The notes under the pieces: model-generated
Seen by the model: only the letters and a program-made list of their open reading frames with translations
Databases searched by the model: none
Told to the model about the DNA's origin: nothing
Part shown: positions 45,663 through 56,928 of the stretch, piece after piece
Numbering within the stretch: position 1 is the stretch's first letter
Layout of the letters: every line of letters begins with the position of its first letter
NCBI GenBank assembly: GCA_024291935.2
Contig: CM044320.1
Coordinates: 27,868,001-27,932,000 of the forward strand
Length of the DNA stretch: 64,000 nt
Reading direction: 5' to 3'
Source of the DNA: Okapia johnstoni
Lineage: Eukaryota; Chordata; Mammalia; Artiodactyla; Giraffidae
Position numbers and translations under genes: made by a program

Positions 45663-46747
45663 GTAATTATATACAACCACAGCATTCACAACCACAACAA
45701 CAGCAAAAAACTGACTATTTAAAACCAGTTAATTTTTATCACATATCTACTTAGTTTGGAAGTTACTTAGCATTAGATTGAATTGTAATAAAACTCAAAT
45801 ACAAAGAACATAAAGTAATATTATTTGTAAAGTGTTCCTAAATATAAAACAAAAAAAGTAAATAAGGCTCCAAAGAGCTAATAATCTCCTGAACCAAAAT
45901 GAACAGTAATATTGTACAGAGGGAAACAAGGTTGGTCTTAAAGCTTCTACAATATGGATGGTTCCACAGCCTCTTTCTGTACTTGCTGGCTGTTTTTTAG
46001 GAAAGAAGAAAGTAACAACAAAAATAAAATCAAAGCTGGGAAGCTTTGGTAAGAAATGACACATGATTGCTCTGAGGAATCTATGATGTTCTTTTTGTTC
46101 TCCCTTTCCATTTAGCTCATATTTGAAAATCTCTAAACAACTTGGCTCCTTCCCAGAGCTTTGCATCAGTCTGAGCTTCCATGCTGTCAGACCTGAAGGA
46201 GGGCAGGGTGCAGGACCCAGGGGCTGCAGGACTACGTGACTTCTCTCTAGGAATCAAAGGGACAATGCTGAAAAGTCAGTAGAGAAGAGTAGGCCAGGCT
46301 AATGGCCATTCCCACTGGATCATTCTGTCATTTGTAAGCAGCTCCTCTTAGAAGACCCTTTGTCTTGTTGCTTTAGTAAAGTTATATTTTAACTTAACCT
46401 TTACATTGGGTGCCTCTGTGTTTCACCAAACTCCCACCCAAGCACTCCTCTCAAGTCTTTTGATCACACAATGCCTTGTCTAACCTGTTGATTTTTTTCT
46501 TAGATTGAAGTAGGAATGAAGAATAAATCATGAATGACTAAAACTTTTCTCCAGCTTCCCCTTCAGTAACCCTGTGAGCTGACTGTATGAACAAGATAGC
46601 ATCTGAAGAAAGATCCCAAGTCAACAAACCTGCACACAATGGAAGATGGTGAAGAATCTGACCTTCTAACTCAATGATTACGATTATCTCCTCTTTTTTT
46701 CCCTTTAAAAGGTTTCATGGCCAAAAAGAATCTTTGAAGTTGGTTCT

Positions 46748-46952
46748 GGGGCTTCTCCAGTGGCTCAGCAGTAAAGAGCCACTGCATCTGCCTGCAATGC
46801 AGGAGACACGGGTTATCTCCCTGGGTCAAGAAGATTCCCCGGAGAAGGAAATGGTGACTCACTCCAGTATTCTTGCCTGGAGAATCCCATGGACAGAGGA
46901 GCCTGTCCGGCTACAATCCACGGGGTCACAAAGAGTCAGACACACCTGGGCA
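46748..46952 (+). mobile_element. Bov-tA SINE
   Basis: GGGGCTTCTCCAGTGGCTC through GAGTCAGACACACCTGGGC. Confidence 0.9.
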
Positions 46953-47889
46953 TGAGCACTGGGACACAAGTTTGCCTTCTCCCCAGGTTGCCAGTCTCCT
47001 GAATAAAATAAACTTTCCTTTTTCATGGCAAATAGATGGGGAACCGGTGGAAACAGAGACTCAAATTTCCCTCCTCTCAAATTCCGGTCTTAACTATACA
47101 AATTACCTCCTCTACATCTGTATAACTGCCCCAGGTGTGGCAGCTTTGCTGTGTGATGAGTGGAGGTTAGACTCTTGCCCTTGCCACTTTCTAAGGTGAA
47201 CCTGAAAAAGCTATTCAATCTCTCTAAAGATTCAAATGCTCATCTGTGAAAGCTAACATTTTCTACTTCACAGGGTTGTCTGAAGATGAAGTTACGTATT
47301 GAACAAACATGTTGGGACACAATGCCTGACTCAATACAGTTTCTGAAAGACACACATTTCTAATGGCTACTTCCCTCCTCCCCATGGACTCATCTCTCCA
47401 TTATGCTCACAACCTCATGGCCTCCCAGTTCTTTGGGAACATGATACCAACAATTATCTTTTCTCTCTCCTGTCTCACCAAGCTCTTCTTTCCTGATGAA
47501 AAGACAATGAACATTCATTGAATATGTAGTTAGTAAGTGCCAGGCATTTTTTTACATGTTATCTTAACCTAACCCTAACCTCTCCTGGAGCTATCAGTCT
47601 GTCTCTCTTCCCTTTATGATGAATCCTCTGCCATGAGGCTACAGTAAGGGAATCCATATAAAGGACTATAACTGGGGTGTACTCAGTGCTTGGTTTGGAC
47701 AGGCATAATGTAATGGGATAGCACGACAGTCCTGAAATGTTACTGATATAGATCAATGGATCTTAACATATTGAGAATTAAGTGTTGAGATTCTGATGGA
47801 GGAAAATGTCCTCTATTTTCTCAAAAATGTGAATTTGAACATGCAATCTAAATTTCAAGCACAGTATCTAGACAACCTCCTTTACACAA

Positions 47890-48050
47890 GACAAGATTCA
47901 GACTAAATCTGAATCCCAGTTCTATCACTAAATCCCTCTCTAGTCTAAAGGGGGCCAGCATGTGTGTAAGGATTAAACAAGATAATATACATAAAATACT
48001 TGGATCAATGTCTGATAAAAGTAAGCGTTGAAGAATATATTTCATTATTA
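47890..48050 (+). mobile_element. MIR
   Basis: GAATCCCAGTTCTATCACTAA and GTGTAAGGATTAAACAAGATAA match MIR. Confidence 0.6.
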
Positions 48051-49052
48051 ATATGACAGAACCAAGCCCAAACGTATCTATTACATCAAGAAATACATGG
48101 GCTTAACTTGCTTATTAAAACAAAGATATTTTTCCAGGTAATTCATGAAACAAATCTCAATATAGGCTGTGTATAAAAGACACACTAAATACAAAGACTA
48201 AAATTAAAGAATGAGCAATGATATTTTTAGCATATGCAAAAAAAGAAAAAAGAAAAAACAGAAAAAGCAAAAGTCATGATCTTAGTATCTTGTCGACAAG
48301 GTAAAATTCAGAGTTAAATGCAGTATACAAGACACTGAAAGGTACTTTAAAGGTACTAAAGAGAACAATTCAAAGTGAAAACACAAGTGTTACACATTTT
48401 TATGCACCCAATGGAAGTAAGGCAATTTCATAAAACAGAAAATGCAGGAGGTGCAAAGATTAACAGGTAGAGGCATTCAAGTAATAGGAATTCATTTCTC
48501 CCCAGTCCAAGGTAGAGCAAGATGAAAAGCATAAGAAAGGATTTAGAAGACTTAAATAATGTTTTCAATAAAGGAGATGGTATGGATATATATTGAATTT
48601 TATACCTGAATTGAAAATATGGCTCTTTCTAAGTGCTTATGGAAGTTTTACTAAAACTAATCATGTATTAGATCACAAAAATTTTAATAAAGTCTAAAAT
48701 GTAAGTAGCATAGAAAACATTGCTTGACCACAAAATAATTAAAGAAATTCTTTACTGAGAAAACTTTTTAAAAAAACAGAATTAAAGGAGAGAATATAAA
48801 ACATACTCTTGCTGACAACTACCTGCAGAACCACGTTTCTACAGTCAAGGCTGTAAAGAATAAACCATGTGGAGTTTGGTAGGAGAGAAAGAGAAGAGAG
48901 TTGATCAAGGCCTGCACCCTTAGAGGAGGACCCAGAAGAGGGGAGGGACATCACAGGGAGCAGGGGGCTTGAGCTACACGTTAGGAACCCCAGTCCTTGG
49001 AAATGACAGTGGGAAGACGAGCACTTTTGATGGTTTGAAAACCACTGGGGCA

Positions 49053-49128
49053 TTGTTGTTGTTGCTGTTGTTCAGTCACCAAGTCATGTCCAACTCTTTG
49101 CACCCCCATGGACTATAGCATGCAGTAC
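49053..49128 (-). mobile_element. Bov-A/ART2A fragment
   Basis: GTTGTTGTTGCTGTTGTTCAG through CCATGGACTATAGCATGC in reverse. Confidence 0.75.
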
Positions 49129-49629
49129 AGGGAGGGCTATAGAAAACCAAAACTCCATTCTTGAAGAGTGCATGCACAAACACATTTGCTCTGAGTCTCA
49201 GCACAGAGACAGCAGATTGAAAGCTGCCAGGGGTTTTGGCCAGCCTGCCAGAACTATCCCAGTGTGCACTACAGCATGCACTGAACTCCAGTGCCAGCCC
49301 CTTCTGCTCCAACCCTTCTCCTCACAAGGCACTCACCATTGCAGATGCGTGTGCATACCCCAGGGAAGAAACAGAGCCAGCTCAGGACCAGCTCTGCCTA
49401 CAGCCAGGGCAGAAGTGTGGCTCAAATTTCTTGGGCCCTGATCCCACCTCTGACCAAGGCAGAGACCCGGAGCCAGCTAAGAAATGCAGCGTCAGTCCCT
49501 CAGGGAACCGGCCCCTCCAGCAATGGGACAATGACTGCCATTGAACCTAGGAGATGCCCTGGCTGGTACCTGCCTCCAGCTCCAGCCTGTCTGACTCAAA
49601 CCCTGGTAGGAAATATGAAGACAATGTTG

Positions 49630-50035
49630 GAAAAGTCATTTTTCACTTAGGGACTTCAAAAAGGATGTCAAGAAAGAATGACTATTATGTGTAGCAATTC
49701 TAGATTCCTCTCCGGCAAAATGATTCTGCAATTCAAAGCAGTGAAAGCGTATGTGCGTCACAAAATCACACAAGTTGCTAATTTGGACCTTTCTGCCTAG
49801 AGAATAACTCACTTATGTCAGAGTGGTCGAGTGTGTCAACTACAAACAGCCGCTTGCCAAGAGCGTTTGCCATCTCCCTCTGCAGAGATTCAATCTGTGC
49901 TGCTGTCACTGTTGACCTTTGACATGCCTTGAAGGGTGTCCAGGGTGAAGAATGAAGCACTCTGTGCTCCAGGGAAACTGGTGAAACAGGTCTTTAGATA
50001 ATGAAATATCTTCAGGAACTGATTTCATAATCCCA
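49630..50035 (-). other. Unassigned block, possible processed pseudogene or BovB 5' end
   Basis: On the minus strand, 49960-49778 is open and includes AAQIESLQREMANALGKRLF, which looks less random than the surrounding shadow frames. Open text continues in another frame past a stop. No polyadenylation tail or target repeats were found. The BovB element begins immediately to the right, so the block could also be its 5' region. I do not recognise a parent gene. Confidence 0.35.
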
Positions 50036-50189
50036 ATCCTTTGTTGGAGAAGGGAATGGCAAACCACTGCAGAATTCTTGCCTTGAGAACCCCATGAACA
50101 GTATGAAAAGGCAAAAAGATAGGACACTGAAAGATGAACTCCCCAGGTCGGTACTTGCCCAATATGCTACTGGAGATCAGTGGACAAAT

Positions 50190-51520
50190 AACTCCAGAAA
50201 GAACGACGAGACGGAGCCAAAGCAAAAACAACACCCAGTTTTGGATGTGACTGATGACAGAAGACAAGCTCGATGTTGTAAAGAGCAATATTTCATAGGA
50301 ACCTGGAATGTTAGGTCCATGAAACAAGGCAAATTGTAAATGGTCAAACAGGAGATGGCAAGAGTGAATGTTGACATTTTAGCAATCAGCAAAATAAAAT
50401 GGACTGGAATGGGTTAAAAGCAGAGACATTACTCTGCCAACAAAGGTCCATCTAGTCAAGGCTATGGTTTTTCCAGTGGTCATGTATGGATGTGAGAGTT
50501 GGACAGTGAAGAAAGCTGAGCACTGAAGGATTGATGCTTTTGAAGTGTGGTGTTGGAGAAGACTCTTGAGAGTCCCTTGGACTGCAAGGAGATCCAACCA
50601 GTCCATCCTAAAGGAGATCAGTCCTGGGTGTTCATTGGAAGGACTGATGTTGAAGCTGAAACTCCAATACTTTGGCCACCTCATGCGAAGAGTTGACTCA
50701 TTGGAAAAGATCCTAATGCTGGGAAGGATTGGGGGCAGGAGGAGAAGGGGACGACAGAGGATGAGATGGTTGGATGGCATCACCGACTCGATGGTAAACT
50801 CCGGGATTTGGTGATGGACAGGGAGGCCTGGCGTGCTGCAATTCATGGGGTCACAAAGAGTCGGACACAACTGAGCAACTGAACTGAACTGAGCTCAGAT
50901 GACCATTATATCTACTACTGTGGGCAGAATCCCTTAGAAGAAATGGAGTAGCCATAATAGGCAACAATAGAGTGTGAAATGCAGTACTTGGATGAAATCT
51001 CAAAAACGACAGAATGATCTCTGCTCATTTCCAAGGCAAACCATTCAGTATCACGGTAACCCAAGTCTATGCCCCAAACAGTAATGCTGAAGAAGCTGAA
51101 GTTGAACGGTTCTATGAAGACCTACAAGACCTTCTAGAACTAACACCGCCCCCCAAAAGATGTCCTTTTCATTGTAGGGGACTGGTATGCAAAAGTAGGA
51201 AGAAAAGAAACACCTGGAGTAACAGGCAAATTTGACCTTGGAGTAGAGAATGAAGCAGGGCAAAGGCTAATAGAGTTTTGCCAAGAGAACACACTGGTCA
51301 TAGCAAACACCCTCTTCCAACAACAGCAGAGAAGATTCTACACATGGACATCACCAGATGGTCAATACCGAAATCAGATCAATTATGTTCTTTGCAGCCA
51401 AAGATGGAGAAGCTTTATACAGTCAGCAAAAACAAGACTGGGAGCTGACTGTGTATCAGATCATGAACTCCTTATTGCCAAAGTCAGACTTAAATTGAAG
51501 AAAGTAGGGAAAACCACTAG
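50190..51520 (+). pseudogene. BovB endonuclease domain, broken
   Basis: Apurinic-type endonuclease of the LINE. FIGTWNVRSMKQGKL near 50296 is the N-terminal motif, then a stop near 50338. After the nested insertion the domain resumes with ITVTQVYAPNSNAEEAEVER near 51050, a GDWYAKVG-like motif near 51177, SPDGQYRNQINYVLCSQRW near 51355 and SDHELLIAK near 51458. Frames switch at least three times, so it is not functional, although most catalytic motifs remain readable. Confidence 0.88.
50413..50893 (+). mobile_element. BovB/ART2A 3' end nested inside the BovB endonuclease
   Basis: Begins after GGACTGGAATGGGT, breaking the endonuclease text, which resumes at CTCAGATGACCATTATATC near 50897. It carries the C-terminal coding tail of BovB (GCESWTVKKAEH, then WCWRRLLRVPWTARRSNQSI) and ends in the typical GAACTGAACTGA repeat. 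It is in the same orientation as its host. Confidence 0.88.
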
Positions 51521-52045
51521 ACCATTCAGGTATGACCTAAATCAAAAGTTATACTGTATAATCCTTTATGATTATACAGTGGAAGTGACAAATAGATTCA
51601 AGGAATTAGATCTGATAGAGTGCCTGAAGAACTATGGACAGAGGTTCGTGACATCATACAGGAGGCAGGGATCAAGACCATCCCCAAGAAAAAGAAATGC
51701 AAAAAAGCAAATGGTTGTCTGAGGATGACTTACAAATAGCTGTGAAGAGAAGAGAAGCAAAACGCTAAGGAGAAAAGAAAAGATATATCCATTTGAATGC
51801 AGGGTTCCAAAGAATAGCAAGGAGAGATAAGAAAGCCTTCCTCAGTGATCATTGCAAATAAATAGAGGAAAACAATAGAATGGGAAAGACTAGAGAACAG
51901 TTCAAGAAAATTAGAGATACCAAGGGAACATTTCATGCAAAGAAGAGCACAATAAAGGACAGAAATGGTATGGACCTAACAGAAGCAGAAGATATTAAGA
52001 AGAGGTGGCAAGAATACACAGAAAAACTATACAAAAAAAGATCTT

Positions 52046-52121
52046 AGCTGAATTCAAGTTTAATCCCTAAAGAATATTTATTTATGAAATAAATAAATTC
52101 AACCTAAATTACTTGAAAAAA
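52046..52121 (+). mobile_element. Truncated processed retrocopy of an mRNA 3' end
   Basis: 70 unique bases followed by an A run and flanked by the 13-bp repeat AAAAAAAGATCTT (52033-52045 and 52122-52134). AAATAAATAAA near 52087 lies about 20 bases before the tail, as for a polyadenylation signal. Source gene unknown. Confidence 0.8.
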
Positions 52122-52158
52122 AAAAAAAGATCTTCATGACCCAAATAATCACAATGGG

Positions 52159-53172
52159 ATGATCACTGACCTAGAGCCAGACATCCTGGAATTCGAAGTC
52201 AAGTGGGCCTTAGGAAGCATTACTACAAACAAAGCTAGTGGAAGTGATGGAATTCCAGTTGAGCCATTTCAAATCCTAAAAGATGATGCTGTGAAAGTGC
52301 CGCATTCAATATGCCAGCAAATTTGGAAAACTCAGCAGTGTCCACAGGACTGGAAAATGTCAGGTTTCATTCCAGTCCCAAAGAAAGGCAATACCAAAGA
52401 ATGTTCAAACTACCACACAGTTGCACTCATCTCACATGCTAGTAGAGTAATGCTCAAAATTCCCCAAGCCAGGCTTCAACAGTACATGAACTGTGAACTT
52501 CCAGATATTCAGGCTGGATTTAGAAAAGGCAGAGGAACCAGAGATCAAATTGCCAGCATCTGTTGGACCATTGAAAAATCAAGAGAGTTCCAGGAAAATG
52601 TCTACTTCTACTTTATTGACTATGCCAAAGCATTTGACTGTGTGGAACACAACAAACTGTGGAAAATTCTTCAAGAGATGGGAATACCAGACCACCTGAT
52701 CTGCCTCTTGAGAAACCTGTATGCAGGTCAGGAAGCAACAGTTAGAACTGGACATGGAACAACAGACTGGTTCCAAATAGGAAAAGGAGTACGTCAAGGC
52801 TGTATATTGTCACCCTGCTTATTTAACTTATATGCAGAGTACATCATGCGAAAGGCTGGGCTGGAAGAAGCACAAGCTGGAATCAAGATTGCCGGGAGAA
52901 ATATCAATAACCTTAGATATGCAGATGACAACATCCTTATGGCAGAAAGTGAAGAAGAACTAAAGATCCATTTGATGAAAGTGAAAGAGAAGAGTGAAAA
53001 AGTTGGCTTAAAGCTCAACATTCAGAAAACTATGATCATGGCATCCGGTCCCATCACTTCATGGCAAATAGATGGGGAAACAGTGGAAATAGTGAGCGAC
53101 TTTATTTTTTCGGGCTCCAAAATCACTAAAGATGGTGACTGCAGCCATGAAATTAAATCTTTCACTTTTTAA
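52159..53172 (+). pseudogene. BovB reverse transcriptase, long open frame
   Basis: The longest open frame of the window (337 codons from ATG, no internal stop). RTE-clade RT motifs in order: KASGSDGIPVEPF, AGFRKGRGTRDQI, FIDYAKAFDCVEH (motif A), GVRQGCILSPCLFNLYAEY (motif B) and LRYADDNILMA, with the catalytic YADD intact. The normal continuation after CSHEIK is lost: the frame runs into unrelated sequence (SFTF) and stops. Without the C-terminal part and with a broken endonuclease it should not be able to mobilise itself. Transposon-derived, not a host gene. Confidence 0.92.
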
Positions 53173-53579
53173 AAATGCTATATGAAGCCCATGCATTCAT
53201 ATTATCCTCACCTGGCACTCATCTTTGTGCTCAATTTTCCCTCGTTTGTTCCCCATACCTGATCCTTTCCACATCATGCATGACTGTAAATGTGATTTGC
53301 ATTTGTTTATTTCTCTAACTCTTCTTAAGACTAAGCCTTCATCATCTCTCATCTGGAATACTGCCTAGTCTCCCAACAGATGTTCTGTTTTCACTCTTGC
53401 CACCCTCTGAGCCATTCCATACACAGTAGTCAGGCTGATGTTTTAAAGATGAAGAACAAAGCAAGTCACAACCCTGCTTGGACTTTTTTAATAGCCGCAG
53501 ATTGCTCTCTGAATAAATCCAAGTCTTAAACTCAGCCTCTGAGTACTGCATCTTCAAGCTCCTACTATGTCTTCAGCAT

Positions 53580-53905
53580 CATCTTTCCACCCCCTCCTCA
53601 TCCTTCCCTTGGATTTGCACATGCTGCTTCTCTGGCCTTGAACTTTTCCCCAGCACTCTCTTCTTGGTTTTGTCTCATGGTTTAGGATTCAACTTAAATG
53701 CCACCACTTTTCTTTCTCTCACCACCATATCCATTCTCTCCACAGTACTTATCATTTGTAATTGCATATATACTTATTCACTTGCTTGTCTTTGTTTCCT
53801 CCCCAGGCTCTAAGCTGCATGAGACCAGGACCTTCACTTTGCTAGAACATTCCCTTTCACAGAACAGGCCCTTGATCAATCCTGACTGAATCAATGAATG
53901 AGTGA
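53580..53905 (+). mobile_element. L2 3' end
   Basis: TTTGCACATGCTGCTTCTC, GGATTCAACTTAAATGCCACC, GGCTCTAAGCTGCATGAGAC and a closing TGAATCAATGAATGAGTGAA match LINE2. Confidence 0.75.
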
Positions 53906-54394
53906 AATGTACAGTAGGACAGTTTTTCTCAAAAGCTTGCAGATAGCCACAGAAGAGATCTGTTTTTCAACTCATGTTTTGATTCAGTAGATCTGGGATC
54001 TGGCCTGAGATTAGGTGTTTCTGACAAGCTCTTGGGTGATGTCAAAGCTGCCAGTGCCTTATTCACATTTTGACTAGCAAGGTCAGAGGGATTATAAAGA
54101 TGAGTGATAGTGGTGTTTGTCCTTATGATCTGGTAAAGAAGTTGCCTCAGAAAAATGGTCTAAAACACCATAACTATCATGACTTTCACTGGTACAGGAA
54201 AACTGTAAGACCTGAAACTGTTTGAAATTGGTGTCAACGTTGACCTTACCCCAACAGTACACAAAACCAACATAAAGAAATGTCTAGCTATTAGAAAACC
54301 ATTCAAAGAGTTATAATAAAACATAAAATTTACAAGAAGCAATTGGTAATTCAGTCTATAGGAATAGAGATGCTTTTTCCACAAAGCAATAAAT

Positions 54395-54600
54395 ATCATG
54401 GGACAGACAGATGGAAATTTGAATTTCATTTTGCCCTTGAGTAGTTGTGCAACCTTAAGTAATTTATATTCTCTGAATCTCGGTTTCATCATTTATCAAT
54501 CGGGGCAACTGATACCTACCTTAGAGGTGAGCAGATGAAGTGGGTCTCTCATATCAGTTAAATAACTGTGCTTGGTATCTGGTAGTTCTTATCAGGTTCC
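54395..54600 (+). mobile_element. MIR
   Basis: AGTTGTGCAACCTTAAGTAA, CTGAATCTCGGTTTCATC and ACTGATACCTACCTTAGAGG are MIR text. Confidence 0.75.
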
Positions 54601-54892
54601 TGTTCCTTCCTTAGGTAGAACATTCTCCTTATAACATTAATTTCCCAGGGGGAGAGAGAATCAATTTTTGAGTGCATGTTTGGTACATTTACCATCTCAG
54701 AGGGAAAAAAAAGTTAGGAAAACAAATAACTATGTAGGTTAAAAGCAAGCATTTCGGTTTAAATGAACACTAGACTGTGAATTAGAAAAGCAAAGATCTG
54801 GTCCAGGATTCAACACAAACTAAATGTGAGACATCAGACATATTACTTGACACCCCTGGGCCTCTGTATTATTTCTAAATCATTGTATGTGC

Positions 54893-55088
54893 ATACATGC
54901 AAGCTCAGTTGCGTCCAACTCTTTGTGACCCCACCGATTGCAGCCCACAGTCCGTGTCCATGGAATTTTCCAAGAATACTGGGGTGGGTTGCCATTTCCC
55001 GCTCCAGTGGATCTTCCTGACACAGGGATCAAACCCACGTCTCCTGAGTCTCCTTCACTGGCATGCAGACTCTACCCCTGTACCAATT
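54893..55088 (-). mobile_element. Bov-tA SINE
   Basis: Reverse copy: GCTCAGTTGCGTCCAACTC to CTGGCATGCAGACTCTACC. Confidence 0.88.
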
Positions 55089-55883
55089 TAGAATCTCCCA
55101 AAGTTTCTAGTAAAGAATTGGTAAAAAGAGGTGATTAAAAATATCTACAAATATGTTTATTTGCAAAGAATGAAGCCAGGGACTTTGAAGCATCTACTTG
55201 AATTCAAATAACCCCAAGGGCTTAATTCCATGAATATTCAATAGTATATTGAGGTATAAAGGCAAGGTATATAGAAAAAAAGACACAGAAGAGAATTGAA
55301 AGCCATTTATAATGAAGCAGGAGGGCTTGAAGCCTAAAAGCAATCATTTCCAATACACAAATTCATTTGTCAGCATTAGAGACAGATAACTTCACAACTC
55401 TAGTCAAGAAGTTTTCTCACTCACTTTTTTCATTATTACGTAGACAACATTATAATTATTTTAAAAGAGATTTATTTTTTATTTTCTCCAAATTGTTCCT
55501 GTTTTCTGTATTTCTAAGACATATTTAAGTTAATATTTTAAGTTATAACAACTTAAGAACATATATGTCAACTAAAATTCTGTCAGTGAAAATGGGCTTG
55601 TCTGTATCATCTAGAAAAGATGGAAGTTCTCCAAATAAATTTTAAGTTCTCTGACTTCATATATTTCTTTAAAACTGAGTAATATAGTTTGAGGGTGTTT
55701 ATGAAGATCTTTGGAGGAAAGAAACTGTTTTCCAATCCTTGTTCTAGTTACCAATGAATCCGAAATTTCAGTATTTTTTTTTAAAAAGTTCTGAAAGGGA
55801 ATGTAAAAATCACATGATTTAGAAGACTAATGATTTCCCGTAAGAAAATAACTAATGTATTTTACAAAGTGTACACAATGATT

Positions 55884-56098
55884 TTGGGCTTCCCAGGTGG
55901 CACAATGGTAAAGCATCTGCTTGCCAATGTGGAAGACAGAAAGAGATGGGGGTTCAATCCTTAGGTCCTGAAGACCCCCTGAAGGAGGAAATGGCAACCC
56001 ACTCCAGTATTCTTGCCTGGAAAATTGCATGGAAGAGAAGCCTGGTAGGCTACAGTCCATGGGGTTGCAAAGAGTCGAACACGACTGAACATGCCGCA
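55884..56098 (+). mobile_element. Bov-tA SINE, 0.3 kb upstream of IAPP
   Basis: TGGGCTTCCCAGGTGGCAC through ACGACTGAACATGCCGC. It ends about 270 bases before the IAPP TATA box. Confidence 0.92.
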
Positions 56099-56224
56099 CA
56101 CACTACTAGAAACTTCTCTTTAATCCTTGAAAATTCACTCTGGTATTTTACAAAGATGGCAAATTCAAACTTCTGCTGTGTGTGACACACCATTAATTCC
56201 ACCAAGACACTTTGTATCTGCTAG

Positions 56225-56396
56225 GTTAACATTCATTGATATGTTAATATAATAATGACCCACCTGCTATTCCTATCTGTAAGGCTCTTTCTCTTTGTAG
56301 GGATGGAAATTAATGACAGAGTCTCTCTGAACTGTCTGATGTCAGAGCTAGAAAAGGTGTGAAGGGTATATATGAGCTGAACTACTGGCTAGCAGG
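56225..56396 (+). promoter_or_regulatory. IAPP: IAPP promoter: TATA box and TAAT homeodomain motifs
   Basis: A TATATAT box lies at 56367-56373, about 130 bases before the exon 1 donor. Upstream are an ATTAATGAC motif at 56309-56317, clustered TAAT motifs with TAATGACC at 56243-56260, and a CACCTG E-box at 56261-56266. In human and rodent IAPP, TAAT A-elements bind PDX1 and E-boxes bind NEUROD/E47 to give beta-cell expression. The arrangement here is what that model predicts, but binding is inferred from motifs only. The transcription start should be 25-30 bases after the TATA box, near 56397. Confidence 0.7.
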
Positions 56397-56499
56397 TTGG
56401 GGGGTAAATGCTCCAGTGGATGCAAGCTTGGGGTTTTTTGTGAAGCTTCCTTGCTAACAAAAGCATTTTCTGATATTGCTAACACTGAGACACTAAAAG
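56397..56499 (+). other. IAPP: IAPP exon 1 (5'-untranslated)
   Basis: Noncoding first exon of the amylin gene. It is recognised from its match to the human IAPP leader (the AGTGGATGCAAGCTTGG block near 56415 and the TGATATTGCTAACACTGAGA block near 56471) and from the consensus GTAAGG donor at 56500. No in-frame start is used. The start coordinate is an estimate from the TATA box; the 3' end is precise. Confidence 0.75.
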
Positions 56500-56842
56500 G
56501 TAAGGAATTTTCTGTGTCTAGGATACTACTATTTATTTAGCATTAGAACAAATTTGGGATTAAATGCATGGCTTATTTCAAAGGAAGACTAAAGAGATAA
56601 TGTATAATGATATCAATTTTCTAGATTGTTTTTAGAAGGAAACTGGGTAAAGGAAAATTTTGAAAGTATTTGAAAATTACATGAACAGTCTGAACCGTAT
56701 CAATAAAATTATGATCCTTGGAAATTATGTTTTTAACAGATTTTTTTTAAGTAGGCTCTAGTTTAATATGTCATTAAACAAAGCTACAATAGATTTCTTG
56801 ATTTTAGAGCTGAATTATTCTTTTCAGAAAATTTGAGAAGCA

Positions 56843-56928
56843 ATGGGCATTTTGAAGCTGCCAGTGGTTCTGATTGTGCTCTTTGTTGCGTTAAACCATC
56901 TGGAAGGTGGTAGTAAAGCCACTGAAAG
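56843..56928 (+). CDS. IAPP: IAPP coding exon 2 (signal peptide, start of propeptide)
   Basis: Exon 2 of islet amyloid polypeptide, the beta-cell hormone co-secreted with insulin that slows gastric emptying and promotes satiety. The exon begins at 56828 after a TTCTTTTCAG acceptor, has a 15-base leader, and starts at ATG 56843 in the context GAAGCAATGG. It encodes a hydrophobic signal peptide (MGILKLPVVLIVLFVALNHL, roughly residues 1-22) and the beginning of the N-terminal propeptide, EGGSKATE, then two bases of Ser29. The donor is GTTAGT at 56929. Relative to the human precursor as I remember it, the propeptide is two residues longer. Splicing to 62028 keeps the frame. Confidence 0.95.

Larger units (their letters stand above)
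44574..49629. other. Intergenic between provirus and BovB
   Basis: Mostly unique sequence with a few SINEs and MIR. 48,240-48,270 is a purine run. The 155-codon frame at 44872-45339 has no recognisable domain and overlaps an equally long antisense frame. Confidence 0.5.
50040..53165 (+). mobile_element. BovB LINE (RTE clade), 3'-truncated and interrupted
   Basis: Forward BovB copy beginning near 50040 with the 5' region, running through the endonuclease and the reverse transcriptase, and ending abruptly at 53160 in the RT-domain tail. The last part of the element is missing. Two foreign insertions lie inside: a BovB/ART2A 3' end (about 50413-50893) and a 70-base retrocopy (52046-52121). Without them the order agrees with the BovB consensus as I remember it. 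Confidence 0.92.
53173..56224. other. Intergenic, upstream of IAPP
   Basis: L2, MIR and two Bov-tA SINEs in unique AT-rich DNA. No additional exon seen. Confidence 0.5.

Noticed and set aside
49172..49650. Three overlapping plus-strand frames of 89-119 codons
   Set aside because: Overlapping in all frames in a GC-richer patch, no domain. Possible old repeat.
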